Translations under genes and position numbers: made by a program
Notes under the pieces: generated by a model
Told to the model about the DNA's origin: nothing
The model's database searches: none
What the model saw: the letters and a program-made list of their open reading frames with translations, nothing else
Shown here: in pieces, positions 1 to 7,317 of the stretch
Numbering within the stretch: position 1 is the first letter of the stretch
How the letters are laid out: every line of letters begins with the position of its first letter
Assembly (NCBI RefSeq): GCF_002311515.1
Contig: NZ_DCAO01000093.1
Location: 100,053-108,453 of the forward strand
Length of the DNA stretch: 8,401 nucleotides
Source: Thalassospira sp. UBA1131
Lineage (GTDB): Bacteria; Pseudomonadota; Alphaproteobacteria; Rhodospirillales; Thalassospiraceae
Direction: 5' to 3'

Positions 1-899
1 GAACAATCCAGAATTTTTGCCAAGTCATTGTTTTTGGTAACCGTCGCAAGTTCGGTTGCCATGCGCCGCCATATCAACCCGTCAATCGGGCTGCGCACCA
101 GCATGGATTCGCGACGCCCCGCACGCGCGCTTTCGTCACGCAACTGCTTTTCAAGTGATGCCATGCGCCCGTTGGTTTCGGTCAGTTGCACATTCAGATC
201 GGCAATCGCAAGAACGACTTCGTCAAGACGCTGCTGGGAATATGGCACATCATTTTGCCCGTCCCCGACAAACACACCTTTTTCAAGCGCACCGGATTCC
301 TTGCGGTAACGTTCTTCATCGGCGCGTGCGCGCTCGACCTCTTGCTGTGCCTGTTCAAGCAGGCTTTCGGCTTCTTCCACACGCGCCTTGGCGACATGGC
401 CATCCGCCAACAAGGTTTTCTGCCGTGCGAGGCTCAAATCACGTTCCTTTACGACCGACATCCAGCCTTTCTGGCGGGCAGCTGCCTCAAGCATTTTGTA
501 ATGCAGGCTTTCCATTGAACCCGTCACCATTTCACGGACGCGCTCGCCCAATTCGCGGCGCAAGCCATTCAGGGTCGACAGCTTTTCAACCAACGCCGTT
601 TTTCGCGACCGCAGCAATTGATATTCACCATCAAGCTGGGCAAGCAGCGCCTGGGGTTCGGTGTCATCGGTTATTCTTGTCACAATCGACCCGGCCGAAA
701 CGGGCTCTCCGACATCGGGGATTGCGCGAACAAGCTGACCACTGATCGGGGCCTGAATGGTCACCAATTTGGCATTCACAACGCCGTTCGGGCGAATATC
801 AGAAACGGAAAGTGGTGCGAGTTGCCAGATCGCAATAACGAAAATAGCCAAGGCGACAGTCAGACGGACAATCTGCCCCTTGGAAAAACGCAAGGCCAT
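1..899 (-). CDS. HlyD/EmrA-family membrane-fusion (periplasmic adaptor) protein, partial at its C-terminus
   Basis: Translating the minus strand from the ATG at 899 gives 299 uninterrupted codons that run off the left edge. Seen: a short basic N-terminus, one membrane segment at about residues 11-30, then a first lipoyl/biotinyl-like half motif (about 38-80, including IQAPISGQLV). A long charged helical hairpin rich in Glu, Arg, Gln and Ala follows (about 85-262), then a second lipoyl half beginning at about 267 (LVRSPIDGLIWRR). This order is that of HlyD/EmrA/Alg44-type adaptors, which are anchored in the inner membrane and link an inner-membrane transporter or synthase to the periplasm or outer membrane. 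The C-terminal beta-barrel part lies outside the window. The start is supported by GAGG seven bases upstream of the ATG. The gene lies 97 bases downstream of the OGT-like gene on the same strand, with no strong terminator between them, so co-transcription is plausible. The cargo cannot be told from this sequence. Confidence 0.88.
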   Translation of the reverse strand, partial: MALRFSKGQIVRLTVALAIFVIAIWQLAPLSVSDIRPNGVVNAKLVTIQAPISGQLVRAIPDVGEPVSAGSIVTRITDDTEPQALLAQLDGEYQLLRSRKTALVEKLSTLNGLRRELGERVREMVTGSMESLHYKMLEAAARQKGWMSVVKERDLSLARQKTLLADGHVAKARVEEAESLLEQAQQEVERARADEERYRKESGALEKGVFVGDGQNDVPYSQQRLDEVVLAIADLNVQLTETNGRMASLEKQLRDESARAGRRESMLVRSPIDGLIWRRMATELATVTKNNDLAKILDC

Positions 900-996
900 A
901 GAACTACCTCAACCGGGTCTGGCATCACTGCCATATACAAACATCACCTTAGAATTTGTGAGTCGATTGGGTAGTTTCAAGGTTATCTATCGGAAA

Positions 997-3453
997 TTAA
1001 ATCACTTTATCGGCTGGCAGTGCGATTGATCGGTCAAGAAACTGCATATAGGCATCAAAGGATGATTTCTGGCCAAACAGAATGTGCGACCGGCTCTTGA
1101 TGGCGTGCGAAACGACCGAGCGACGGCGTTTATCGGTCGCAAGTGTCAGCGCTGTATCGACAAAATCGGCCGAATGATAGGCAACGCAATCAAAAACCGA
1201 TATCTGACGATAGCAGGTATGACTGCGCCGGGATCGCGCCGCATTCCCCGGCAAGGTAACAAGCGGAACACCAAGCCCCAGACAATCAAAGGCCAGCATC
1301 GCATCATTCCATGCCGGACTTTCAAGCACGACATCCACAGCACACAAAAGCGACAACAAATCGGCCCGGTTGCGCACATTCACAAACCGCATCCGACCGG
1401 CAACATCCGCATGATTGATGGCAAACCGGCGCCCCCATGCTGCATCCCAGCTATCGCGTTCTGGCGCAATCAGCAAAAGCTCTGCGGTTTCATCCAGCCG
1501 CAAGATTTCGGCAATCAGCGGATCAAACTCGGCCGTCAGAACATCAAGCGGCTGCGGGCACAAATAGGTATTGCGGTCCTGCGCCAAGCGCCAGCGCCGC
1601 TGCAAGTCCGTTGTCGACATCTCGACAGGCTCTGGCGGCGTGGCATTCACAAACAAGCCCGGAAGGCGCACCAGCTTCTCGCTGAACCGCTTTTCACCGC
1701 CGGCTGTTTCCCAATCCTCGGCGATCAGATGGTAATCAATGTTGGAAAGACCACTGGTCGCTGCAATCCCGCCACCTGAAATCTGAAGCGGCGCCAAGCG
1801 CCAGCTTGCCAGCAACATCGTATAGGCATCGGCCTGCGGGTCGACATAATGCAGAACATCAAGACCAAGCCCTGCAATCACCCGTGCCGAATGCAACGGA
1901 TCAAGCGGCAATGGCACGACAAGATCGGCATGTTCGTCAATGCGAGCGGTAATGTCGTCCTCGCCGGTTGGCGGACGAATGATTGTCACATCAAACCGGT
2001 CGCGATCAATCGCCTCGGCGAGGCCTTCGATCCAACGCCCCACGCCATTGTCACACATATTGGCCGAAACGATGCCGATCCGGATTTTCCCACCGAGCCG
2101 TGTGGAGGATGCGCTGACTTCCGGCACATCATAACCTGACACCAGGCGTTCCCAGTAATGGCCAACCGCGCGTAACTGTTTGTCCCCTTCCGGGCGCAAT
2201 GCAGCGCGCCAGACCGGCGGAAAGCGAGTCAGAACAATGGGATCGATCCGGTCAGAACCAACAAATTCAAGATCCGGCTCAAGTGCGTCTTCATCAAGCG
2301 TATCATCAAGAAGATCACGCACGACTTCATCATTCTGGGCGGCAAGATCGGTCGGCACAGGGGCAAACAACAAACGGCGTGCTGTGCGGAACAGCGCGGT
2401 ATTCTCGCCCGCGGCAATTTTGCGATCTATCCCGCTTTGCAGAACCGATTGTGCAGAGCCAGTATCGCCTTCTTCGGCCAGTTCAACGGCAAGACGGAAA
2501 ACCGCGTCATCACCGCCACCGGCCCCGATGGCTGCGCCAAACTGTTCAACGGCCTCGCCATGACGGCCAACAAGGCTAAGCGCCTCGCCCATCATCAACA
2601 GTAATTGCGGATCTTCCGGACTGTGGGCCAATAGCGGCTCAAGCGCCCCAATCGCCTCAAGCCCCTGCCCGACGCGCAAATTAAGCAACGCAAGTGTCCT
2701 GCGGGCCTTGGCGTCATCCGGATCAAGGGCCAGAACCTGCCGAAGGCAATGCTGCGCACCGGCAAACTGACCCAGTTGGAAAAGTGCATCGCCATAGGCA
2801 GTTAATGCGCGCGGATGACCGGGTTCAAGCGATAGCGCACGGCGCAACGGTTCGCTTGCGGAAACTGTGCGCCCCTGATCCAGGCGGATTTGGCCGATCA
2901 GAACCAATGCATTGACGATGTCGTCGCGCATCTTAAGCGCGGTCAAACAAGACGTTTCAGCGCCTTCGATATCGCCCATCGCATATTGGCAGGCGGCATA
3001 ATTGGCATGAATTTCGGCGACATCCGGTGCCAGCTCCAGCGCGCGTTCATAATTTTCCCGCGCGTCTTCAAGTTCATCAAGCTGGCGATAGGTATTGGCG
3101 ATATTGCAATAAAGTGCCGGGGCATCCGGGCACAACCGAATGGCCCGCTTGAACGCGCCAACGGCGTCACGCAATTTGCCGATGGCCTTAAGGGCCTGGG
3201 CGTGATCATGCTGAATTTCTGCACTATTGGCATCGGCAATGGCGGCGCGCCCCATACGCTCTGCAGCCAGGGACTGATTCCCGTGGCGCATCGCAACGAG
3301 ACCGGCCAGATGCATTGCCTCTGCGGCCTGTGGGAATGATCGGATCATTCGCTGACAGGATTCTTCTGCCTCTGCGTATCGGCCTGCCTCATACAGGTTC
3401 AATGCAGAACGGTAGATGTCGGCAAAATCAGACAAGGAATACCTATTACCCAA
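997..3453 (-). CDS. TPR-repeat protein with divergent SPINDLY/O-GlcNAc-transferase-like (GT41) C-terminal domain
   Basis: This is an 818-residue protein. Residues about 9-314 form roughly nine tandem 34-residue TPR units; good examples are 111-144 and 213-246. An acidic linker follows (about 370-400). From about 455 onward the order of motifs follows the SPINDLY/OGT family: KIRIGIVSA (456-464), a counterpart of the family's RPAP..LGYPGTSG segment reading WRLAPLQISGGG then IAATSGLSNIDYH (551-575), SEKLVRLPG (591-599), and a second Rossmann-like half ending in DCLGLGVPLVTLPG (723-736). Family members transfer a sugar from a nucleotide donor to protein Ser/Thr. Several conserved polar positions appear substituted here (see findings), so activity is uncertain. 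No signal peptide or membrane segment is seen, so it is probably cytoplasmic. The start is uncertain: the reading frame is open up to about 3519 without ATG or GTG, the first usable codon is TTG at 3453 with no clear ribosome site, and a second TTG lies at 3435. The first in-frame ATG (residue 36) would cut the first TPR. Confidence 0.85.
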   Translation of the reverse strand: MGNRYSLSDFADIYRSALNLYEAGRYAEAEESCQRMIRSFPQAAEAMHLAGLVAMRHGNQSLAAERMGRAAIADANSAEIQHDHAQALKAIGKLRDAVGAFKRAIRLCPDAPALYCNIANTYRQLDELEDARENYERALELAPDVAEIHANYAACQYAMGDIEGAETSCLTALKMRDDIVNALVLIGQIRLDQGRTVSASEPLRRALSLEPGHPRALTAYGDALFQLGQFAGAQHCLRQVLALDPDDAKARRTLALLNLRVGQGLEAIGALEPLLAHSPEDPQLLLMMGEALSLVGRHGEAVEQFGAAIGAGGGDDAVFRLAVELAEEGDTGSAQSVLQSGIDRKIAAGENTALFRTARRLLFAPVPTDLAAQNDEVVRDLLDDTLDEDALEPDLEFVGSDRIDPIVLTRFPPVWRAALRPEGDKQLRAVGHYWERLVSGYDVPEVSASSTRLGGKIRIGIVSANMCDNGVGRWIEGLAEAIDRDRFDVTIIRPPTGEDDITARIDEHADLVVPLPLDPLHSARVIAGLGLDVLHYVDPQADAYTMLLASWRLAPLQISGGGIAATSGLSNIDYHLIAEDWETAGGEKRFSEKLVRLPGLFVNATPPEPVEMSTTDLQRRWRLAQDRNTYLCPQPLDVLTAEFDPLIAEILRLDETAELLLIAPERDSWDAAWGRRFAINHADVAGRMRFVNVRNRADLLSLLCAVDVVLESPAWNDAMLAFDCLGLGVPLVTLPGNAARSRRSHTCYRQISVFDCVAYHSADFVDTALTLATDKRRRSVVSHAIKSRSHILFGQKSSFDAYMQFLDRSIALPADKVI

Positions 3454-3550
3454 GAGAAAGCAGATTTCGTCCCACCATAAGGTCCAACCGTTAACAAACC
3501 ACGTCCTTGATGGAATTTTTCAAAACAATTCATGACGGCGAAGTCATCGC

Positions 3551-3573
3551 TGTTCTAACCGGTTGTAAGAACA
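3551..3573. repeat. Inverted repeat with central AACCGGTT, upstream of the OGT-like gene
   Basis: The arms TGTTCT (3551-3556) and AGAACA (3568-3573) are perfectly complementary and flank a self-complementary AACCGGTT core (3557-3564) plus three extra bases. On the plus strand the repeat is followed by CC and five T. It sits about 100 bases before the likely start of the OGT-like gene, so it could be an operator or a weak hairpin. No plus-strand gene ends just before it, which argues against a plus-strand terminator role. Function is unknown. Confidence 0.35.
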
Positions 3574-3613
3574 CCTTTTTCTGAGAAATCAGGAAAACTT
3601 CCCCACATACAGC

Positions 3614-3658
3614 ATTGAAAAATAAAGAAACCCTCCGGAATCACCTCCGAAGGGTTTC
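3614..3658 (-). terminator. Rho-independent terminator of the saccharopine-dehydrogenase-family gene
   Basis: The arms 3627-3639 and 3646-3658 form a 13-bp stem with one G-U wobble when read as minus-strand RNA and a 6-base loop (3640-3645). The wobble would be a C-A mismatch on the plus strand, so the hairpin favours minus-strand transcription. On the minus strand it is followed at once by a T-rich tail (TTTATTTTTC). It lies 36 bases after the stop codon of the gene ending at 3694, and it should insulate the OGT-like gene from readthrough. Confidence 0.85.
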
Positions 3659-3693
3659 AGTACAAAATATCAAATGCAGGTCGCTAGGCCCAC

Positions 3694-4776
3694 TCAACCA
3701 GCCTGGCTGTAATATCGACCAAACCGGTTTGCCAGAAAATCTTCCAGCCTGACTTCTTCTTGTCGGACGTAACCGGTTGCAGGCAATTTACCGGTCAGAA
3801 CCATATCCATCACAGCACACAATCCGGCCGATGTTGTAATCTGGATCGCAGACCACTCCATATCGCCAACGCGCGTGCCATGGACCTTGCGAATAAAGCT
3901 CTCTTCACAAAGCTCCCCGCGCCGCGTGCCGACAGCATCGGCAAAGATCACGATCACGTCCTGCTTGGTGACTGGCAGAGCATTTTCGAAGATTTCCTTC
4001 ATCATCTCCGGACGTTCGCCAAGTCTGAGGTCCTCGATCAGGATTTTAAGAATTTCCTGATGCCCCGGATACCGAACGGTCTTGTAGTCAAGGTTATCGA
4101 CCTTGCCTTCAAGCATGTCACACAGCGCGCCCACGCCACCTGAAGTATTGAAGGCCTCATACTCCGTACCATCAATGGTAAAGCGCTCATATCCTTCGAG
4201 GGGCAGCACTTCGACCCGCTTGCCATTCAGGATCGCTTCACACGGGTTCAGATACTCGTTGATCAGCCCGTCAGTCGACCAGGTCAGGTTATATTTCAAA
4301 CGGTTGGTCGGATTTTGCGGCAAAGCCCCGACACGCAAACGAAGCTTGTTTACGTGATCAAATCGCTTGAACAAGTCATGAGCCGCGATGGAAATAAATC
4401 CCGGTGCCAGACCACATTGCGGCACAAAGGCGCATTGCGCACCCTTGGAAATTTCCCGAATAGCGCGGGTTGTTTCAACATCTTCGGTAACGTCAAAATA
4501 GGATGCCCCAACCGCGCGTGCGACACGGGCAATCGCCACATTCAAGAAGAACGGGCATGTCGACAGGATTGCATCATGCCCTTTGGCAACATCGGTGAGT
4601 GCGGCCTCATCTGTGACATCTACTTTTACCAGGGTGGCTGCGTTGTCTTCGGCACAAATTTCCAGCATTTCGCCACTGGCATCGGCCAGCGTCACCGCAT
4701 AATAGCCACTTTCATTGAGCATCACCGCAGCAATGCGACCAATTTTCCCGGCGCCGAGGATCAAAATCTTTTTCAT
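3694..4776 (-). CDS. Saccharopine dehydrogenase-family oxidoreductase (possible lysine 6-dehydrogenase or saccharopine reductase)
   Basis: This is a 360-residue protein starting at ATG 4776, with GGAG nine bases upstream. Seen: an N-terminal Rossmann fold with GAGKIG (residues 8-13). Asp32 lies at the end of the second strand, which in this fold usually favours NAD(H) over NADP(H). CPFFLN (74-79) follows, then the family-typical CGLAPG turn (121-126), a central alpha/beta catalytic domain, and a C-terminal return to the nucleotide-binding domain with the SAGLCAV helix and GKLPATGYV. Length and layout fit the saccharopine dehydrogenase/lysine 6-dehydrogenase superfamily, cytoplasmic enzymes that oxidise or form amino-acid adducts. 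The precise substrate cannot be fixed from sequence; carboxynorspermidine synthase is a more distant relative and less likely. The divergent Lrp/AsnC gene suggests control by an amino acid, with lysine the natural candidate. A strong terminator follows, so it is probably transcribed alone. Confidence 0.85.
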   Translation of the reverse strand: MKKILILGAGKIGRIAAVMLNESGYYAVTLADASGEMLEICAEDNAATLVKVDVTDEAALTDVAKGHDAILSTCPFFLNVAIARVARAVGASYFDVTEDVETTRAIREISKGAQCAFVPQCGLAPGFISIAAHDLFKRFDHVNKLRLRVGALPQNPTNRLKYNLTWSTDGLINEYLNPCEAILNGKRVEVLPLEGYERFTIDGTEYEAFNTSGGVGALCDMLEGKVDNLDYKTVRYPGHQEILKILIEDLRLGERPEMMKEIFENALPVTKQDVIVIFADAVGTRRGELCEESFIRKVHGTRVGDMEWSAIQITTSAGLCAVMDMVLTGKLPATGYVRQEEVRLEDFLANRFGRYYSQAG

Positions 4777-4940
4777 TTTCTCTAACTCCCGAACGAGCAG
4801 ACACCTTCACCGTCGATGTCGTACCTGCCCTGATCATGTTTTGTTTTTGCCCAATGATGTTCCGCCGCTGGACGAACGCTTTCAACCCGGCAATACTGTC
4901 AAAACACAATAAAACCCCGTCATTTTAATGGGTAAAACCG
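4777..4940. promoter_or_regulatory. Shared control region between the divergent dehydrogenase and Lrp/AsnC genes
   Basis: These 164 bases separate two divergently transcribed genes and must hold both promoters. Seen: an AT-rich run (about 4837-4850), and a direct repeat CAATA at 4891-4895 and 4907-4911, 16 bases apart, overlapping a minus-strand TTGACA (4897-4902). No well-spaced -10 element follows that TTGACA, so I do not assign exact promoters. Lrp-family proteins commonly bind such AT-rich intergenic regions and control both the neighbouring gene and themselves; that this happens here is inference from layout. Confidence 0.5.
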
Positions 4941-5378
4941 ATGAAACGTCAGATTGATGAAGTTGACCGCCAGCTTATCGCACGCCTGCAAGAAAATGCC
5001 CGCATTCCTACTGCTGCCCTTGCGCGTGAAGTCGGTCTGTCTCGCAGTGCTGTTCAGGAAAGGTTGGAGCGCCTTGAAAAGGCAGAAGTTATCAAGGGTT
5101 ACACCGTTCAGCTTGGTGATGTGGCAAAGCCCGTCTTGCTGGCAGAAGTCATGATACAGCTTGAACAAAAACAGTCGGCAGGTGTCGTTGGCGCGCTTCA
5201 GAAAGTCCCGCACTGCATTCGGTGCCTTGCGGTTTCAGGCGAATACGACCTTATCGCCGAGGTCGCCGCAAACACGCCCGAGGAACTTGATGGTGTGCTT
5301 GACCGGATCGGGGAAATGTCGGGGATAAAACGCACATCAAGCTCAATCATCCTTTCAACAAAGTTCGATCGCCGCTAA
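4941..5378 (+). CDS. Lrp/AsnC-family transcriptional regulator
   Basis: This 145-residue protein has the usual length of the family. Seen: the N-terminal IDEVDRQLIARLQENAR signature (5-21), a winged helix-turn-helix with the recognition helix in LSRSAVQERLERLE (33-46), a hinge (IKGYTVQLG, 51-59), and a C-terminal ligand-binding RAM domain (about 65-140) with the conserved SGEYDLIAEV (99-108) that contributes to amino-acid binding and oligomer contacts. Such proteins act as dimers to octamers and sense amino acids. The ATG at 4941 puts the signature at the expected N-terminal distance; the upstream ribosome site (GGGT, about seven bases away) is weak. Its divergent orientation from the dehydrogenase makes that gene the likely main target. 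The next gene starts 13-46 bases downstream on the same strand, so readthrough into the cyclase is possible. Confidence 0.94.
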   Translation: MKRQIDEVDRQLIARLQENARIPTAALAREVGLSRSAVQERLERLEKAEVIKGYTVQLGDVAKPVLLAEVMIQLEQKQSAGVVGALQKVPHCIRCLAVSGEYDLIAEVAANTPEELDGVLDRIGEMSGIKRTSSSIILSTKFDRR

Positions 5379-5411
5379 GATCGGCGCGGGGTTGGGGAAA
5401 ACCTCTTTTCT

Positions 5412-5416
5412 GGAAG
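5412..5416 (+). promoter_or_regulatory. Ribosome binding site deciding the cyclase start
   Basis: GGAAG lies eight bases before the TTG at 5425, a normal Shine-Dalgarno spacing. The alternative TTG at 5392 is preceded only by a G-run abutting the codon. This favours the shorter protein, whose N-terminus (MKSKRRYSV) leads directly into the first membrane segment. Confidence 0.55.
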
Positions 5417-5424
5417 AAAACCGA

Positions 5425-7269
5425 TTGAAATCAAAACGCAGATATTCAGTCCTTTCTGTACTGCTTGCCGGTTTTATCGCCACCAGTGTCTTTGGCGTCG
5501 GACTATCCCTTTATGTCGGTCTTGGAACGGCCTATGAAAACACCCGCAATCTGTGGGTGATGCTGGCTGATATTGACCTGACATCGGTGCAGCGCACCAT
5601 GCATGAACGCATGGACGAGGTCGAACAACGTTCTGACTGGGTCGCAGAACAGGTTGCCAGCGGCGCACTTGATCCAAGTTTTCAGTACGGCTGGACCAGC
5701 ACGATGCGCGCCCTTGCGGCGGCAGACATGGGTGTCATGGCCTATGGGCTTGTGACCGGGGAACGCGAATTTATCGGCTTTAATCCCGAAGACATGAGCG
5801 ACATTCGAAGAACCCTGCCCGAAGACGACATGCTGTTTTCCGAGCTTGCGCATATCCGCGGCCCTGTAAGCAACCGCACGGGCTACCCCCGTTGGGACCC
5901 CTATTTTGACCGCACCGTCCTGACAAGCTGGGTACCGCTGTTTTATGACGGGCAGTATCTTGGAACGTTCATTCAGTATCTGTCGCTGTCCAATTTGTCA
6001 GAAAGCCTGATCCGCGGGCGCGAAGATTTGCCTGGCACACCGTTTGTTCTGATTGGTGGCAACCGGGTCATGGCCCATCCGGGATTGCGCAACTGGGGGG
6101 AGAAAACAACAACCGAGCTGGTTAATGGCGATAACATCGCACGCAGCCCGATTCCCCTGCCCACCATTCATGACATTGGCGACCCTGTTCTCGCCAATAT
6201 CGGAAAATCCGAAAGCATCCGGCTTGATCCCGATGATGAACGCCACAACAGCGGCATTCGCCTTTCGGGGCTTGAGTACAATGACCGCTATCACCTGATC
6301 GTCACGCGCCAGGTTCAAACCGCGCCAATTTCACCGGTCATAATCGGCATGTATTTTGACCAGGAATTGTTTGACGATGAGTGGGACAGACTGGTTCTGG
6401 CCTCTGTTCTTGGCGGTGCCGTCTTTATCCTGTCGGTTATCGTTGCCATCGTCCTGTCGCGACACTTCACCAAGCCGATCCGCCGGTTTGCCAGTGCTGC
6501 GCGCGCCTTTGAAGACGAAGACATCGCATCAATCGATGTGCCGCAGCTTAAAGGCAGCCGCATTCGGGAATATGACGACGCCGCGCGGTCGTTCAATCAC
6601 ATGATGATGACCGTACATGATCGTGAACGCATCACCAGCCTGTTTGGTAAGTTCGTACCGCAATCCATTGCCAAGAAGCTGTTGGCATCGGGCAATGATT
6701 CCGGCGTCCTGCCGCCACAAACATCCGAAGCCACCGTCCTTTTTGTCGATATCGTCGGTTTCACTTCGATGTGTGAAAGCCTTGATCCGAAACAGATCAT
6801 TGCGATGCTTAACGACTATTTCGACTGTGCGACGCAGATCATCGAACGCCATGGCGGCATCATCACCCAGTTCCAAGGCGATGCGATCCTTGCGGTCTAT
6901 AACGTGTTTGATGACCTAAAGAACCATGCAGATGCCGCTGTCGATAGCGCCATTGCCCTGCAAGCCGAAGTCGAAAAGCGCAAGTTCGAGGGGCTTGAGT
7001 TAAAGGTTCGCTGTGGTGTGAATACCGGCCCGATGGTTGCCGGGAATGTCGGCGCAAAGGCCCGCCTGTCATTCACTGTTCACGGGGATGCCGTCAATAC
7101 GGCGTCACGCCTTGAACAGGAAAACAAGGTTCTGGGAACACAAATCCTGATCTCGGAGACAACCCGCAACCTGCTGGCTGATCCTGATCGTGTTGCCAAG
7201 GCAGGCGATGTGCTTTTGCGCGGACGTCATACCAAGACAGAGCTGTTTACAACCCGGCCCGACAAATAA
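5425..7269 (+). CDS. Membrane-bound class III adenylate/guanylate cyclase with periplasmic sensor region and HAMP domain
   Basis: Residues are numbered from the TTG at 5425 (614 residues). Seen: a basic N-terminus and first membrane segment (about 8-33), a large periplasmic region (about 34-320) resembling a double-Cache sensor, a second membrane segment (about 322-345), HAMP (about 346-399), the linker helix SLFGKFVPQSIAKKLL (405-420), and a C-terminal class III cyclase domain (about 434-610). The two metal-binding aspartates are present: Asp442 in FVDIVGFTS and Asp486 in FQGD. The transition-state Asn558 and Arg562 of VNTASRLE are also present. Gln482 stands where a lysine that selects the base is common, so ATP versus GTP use is open. 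A signal outside the cell probably tunes cyclic nucleotide output. Start: TTG 5425 has GGAAG eight bases upstream; a TTG at 5392 would add 11 residues but lacks a good ribosome site. The gene follows the Lrp gene with no terminator between. Confidence 0.93.
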   Translation: MKSKRRYSVLSVLLAGFIATSVFGVGLSLYVGLGTAYENTRNLWVMLADIDLTSVQRTMHERMDEVEQRSDWVAEQVASGALDPSFQYGWTSTMRALAAADMGVMAYGLVTGEREFIGFNPEDMSDIRRTLPEDDMLFSELAHIRGPVSNRTGYPRWDPYFDRTVLTSWVPLFYDGQYLGTFIQYLSLSNLSESLIRGREDLPGTPFVLIGGNRVMAHPGLRNWGEKTTTELVNGDNIARSPIPLPTIHDIGDPVLANIGKSESIRLDPDDERHNSGIRLSGLEYNDRYHLIVTRQVQTAPISPVIIGMYFDQELFDDEWDRLVLASVLGGAVFILSVIVAIVLSRHFTKPIRRFASAARAFEDEDIASIDVPQLKGSRIREYDDAARSFNHMMMTVHDRERITSLFGKFVPQSIAKKLLASGNDSGVLPPQTSEATVLFVDIVGFTSMCESLDPKQIIAMLNDYFDCATQIIERHGGIITQFQGDAILAVYNVFDDLKNHADAAVDSAIALQAEVEKRKFEGLELKVRCGVNTGPMVAGNVGAKARLSFTVHGDAVNTASRLEQENKVLGTQILISETTRNLLADPDRVAKAGDVLLRGRHTKTELFTTRPDK

Positions 7270-7272
7270 GCA

Positions 7273-7295
7273 AAGGGGGCATTTGCTGCCCCCTT
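7273..7295 (+). terminator. Hairpin terminator after the cyclase gene
   Basis: AAGGGGGCA (7273-7281) pairs perfectly with TGCCCCCTT (7287-7295) around a five-base loop, three bases after the cyclase stop codon. The downstream plus-strand tail (CATCATTC) is only modestly T-rich. The minus-strand tail (TTGCTTATTTG) is richer, so the hairpin may serve either direction. Confidence 0.7.
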
Positions 7296-7317
7296 CATCA
7301 TTCAAGGAATACAAATA

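Noticed and set aside
56..745. 229-codon plus-strand open frame opposite the HlyD-type gene
   Set aside because: Its composition is Arg/Pro/Ala/His-rich with no family resemblance, while the minus strand encodes a clear membrane-fusion protein over the same bases.
900..996. A terminator or promoter between the OGT-like and HlyD-type genes
   Set aside because: Only a 5-bp hairpin (TGGCA/TGCCA, near 920) without a T-run and poorly spaced promoter-like hexamers are visible, too weak to annotate.
1084..1779. 231-codon plus-strand open frame inside the OGT-like gene
   Set aside because: It is antisense to well-supported GT41-like coding sequence and shows no recognisable domain.
3551..3573. Possible LexA (SOS) box in the inverted repeat
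   Set aside because: The alphaproteobacterial box is a GTTC-N7-GTTC direct repeat; here GTTC is followed after seven bases by TTGT, and the symmetry is inverted instead.
4315..4785. 156-codon plus-strand open frame opposite the dehydrogenase start
   Set aside because: It overlaps the Rossmann domain of the dehydrogenase in antisense and would run through that gene's ribosome site; no motif supports it.
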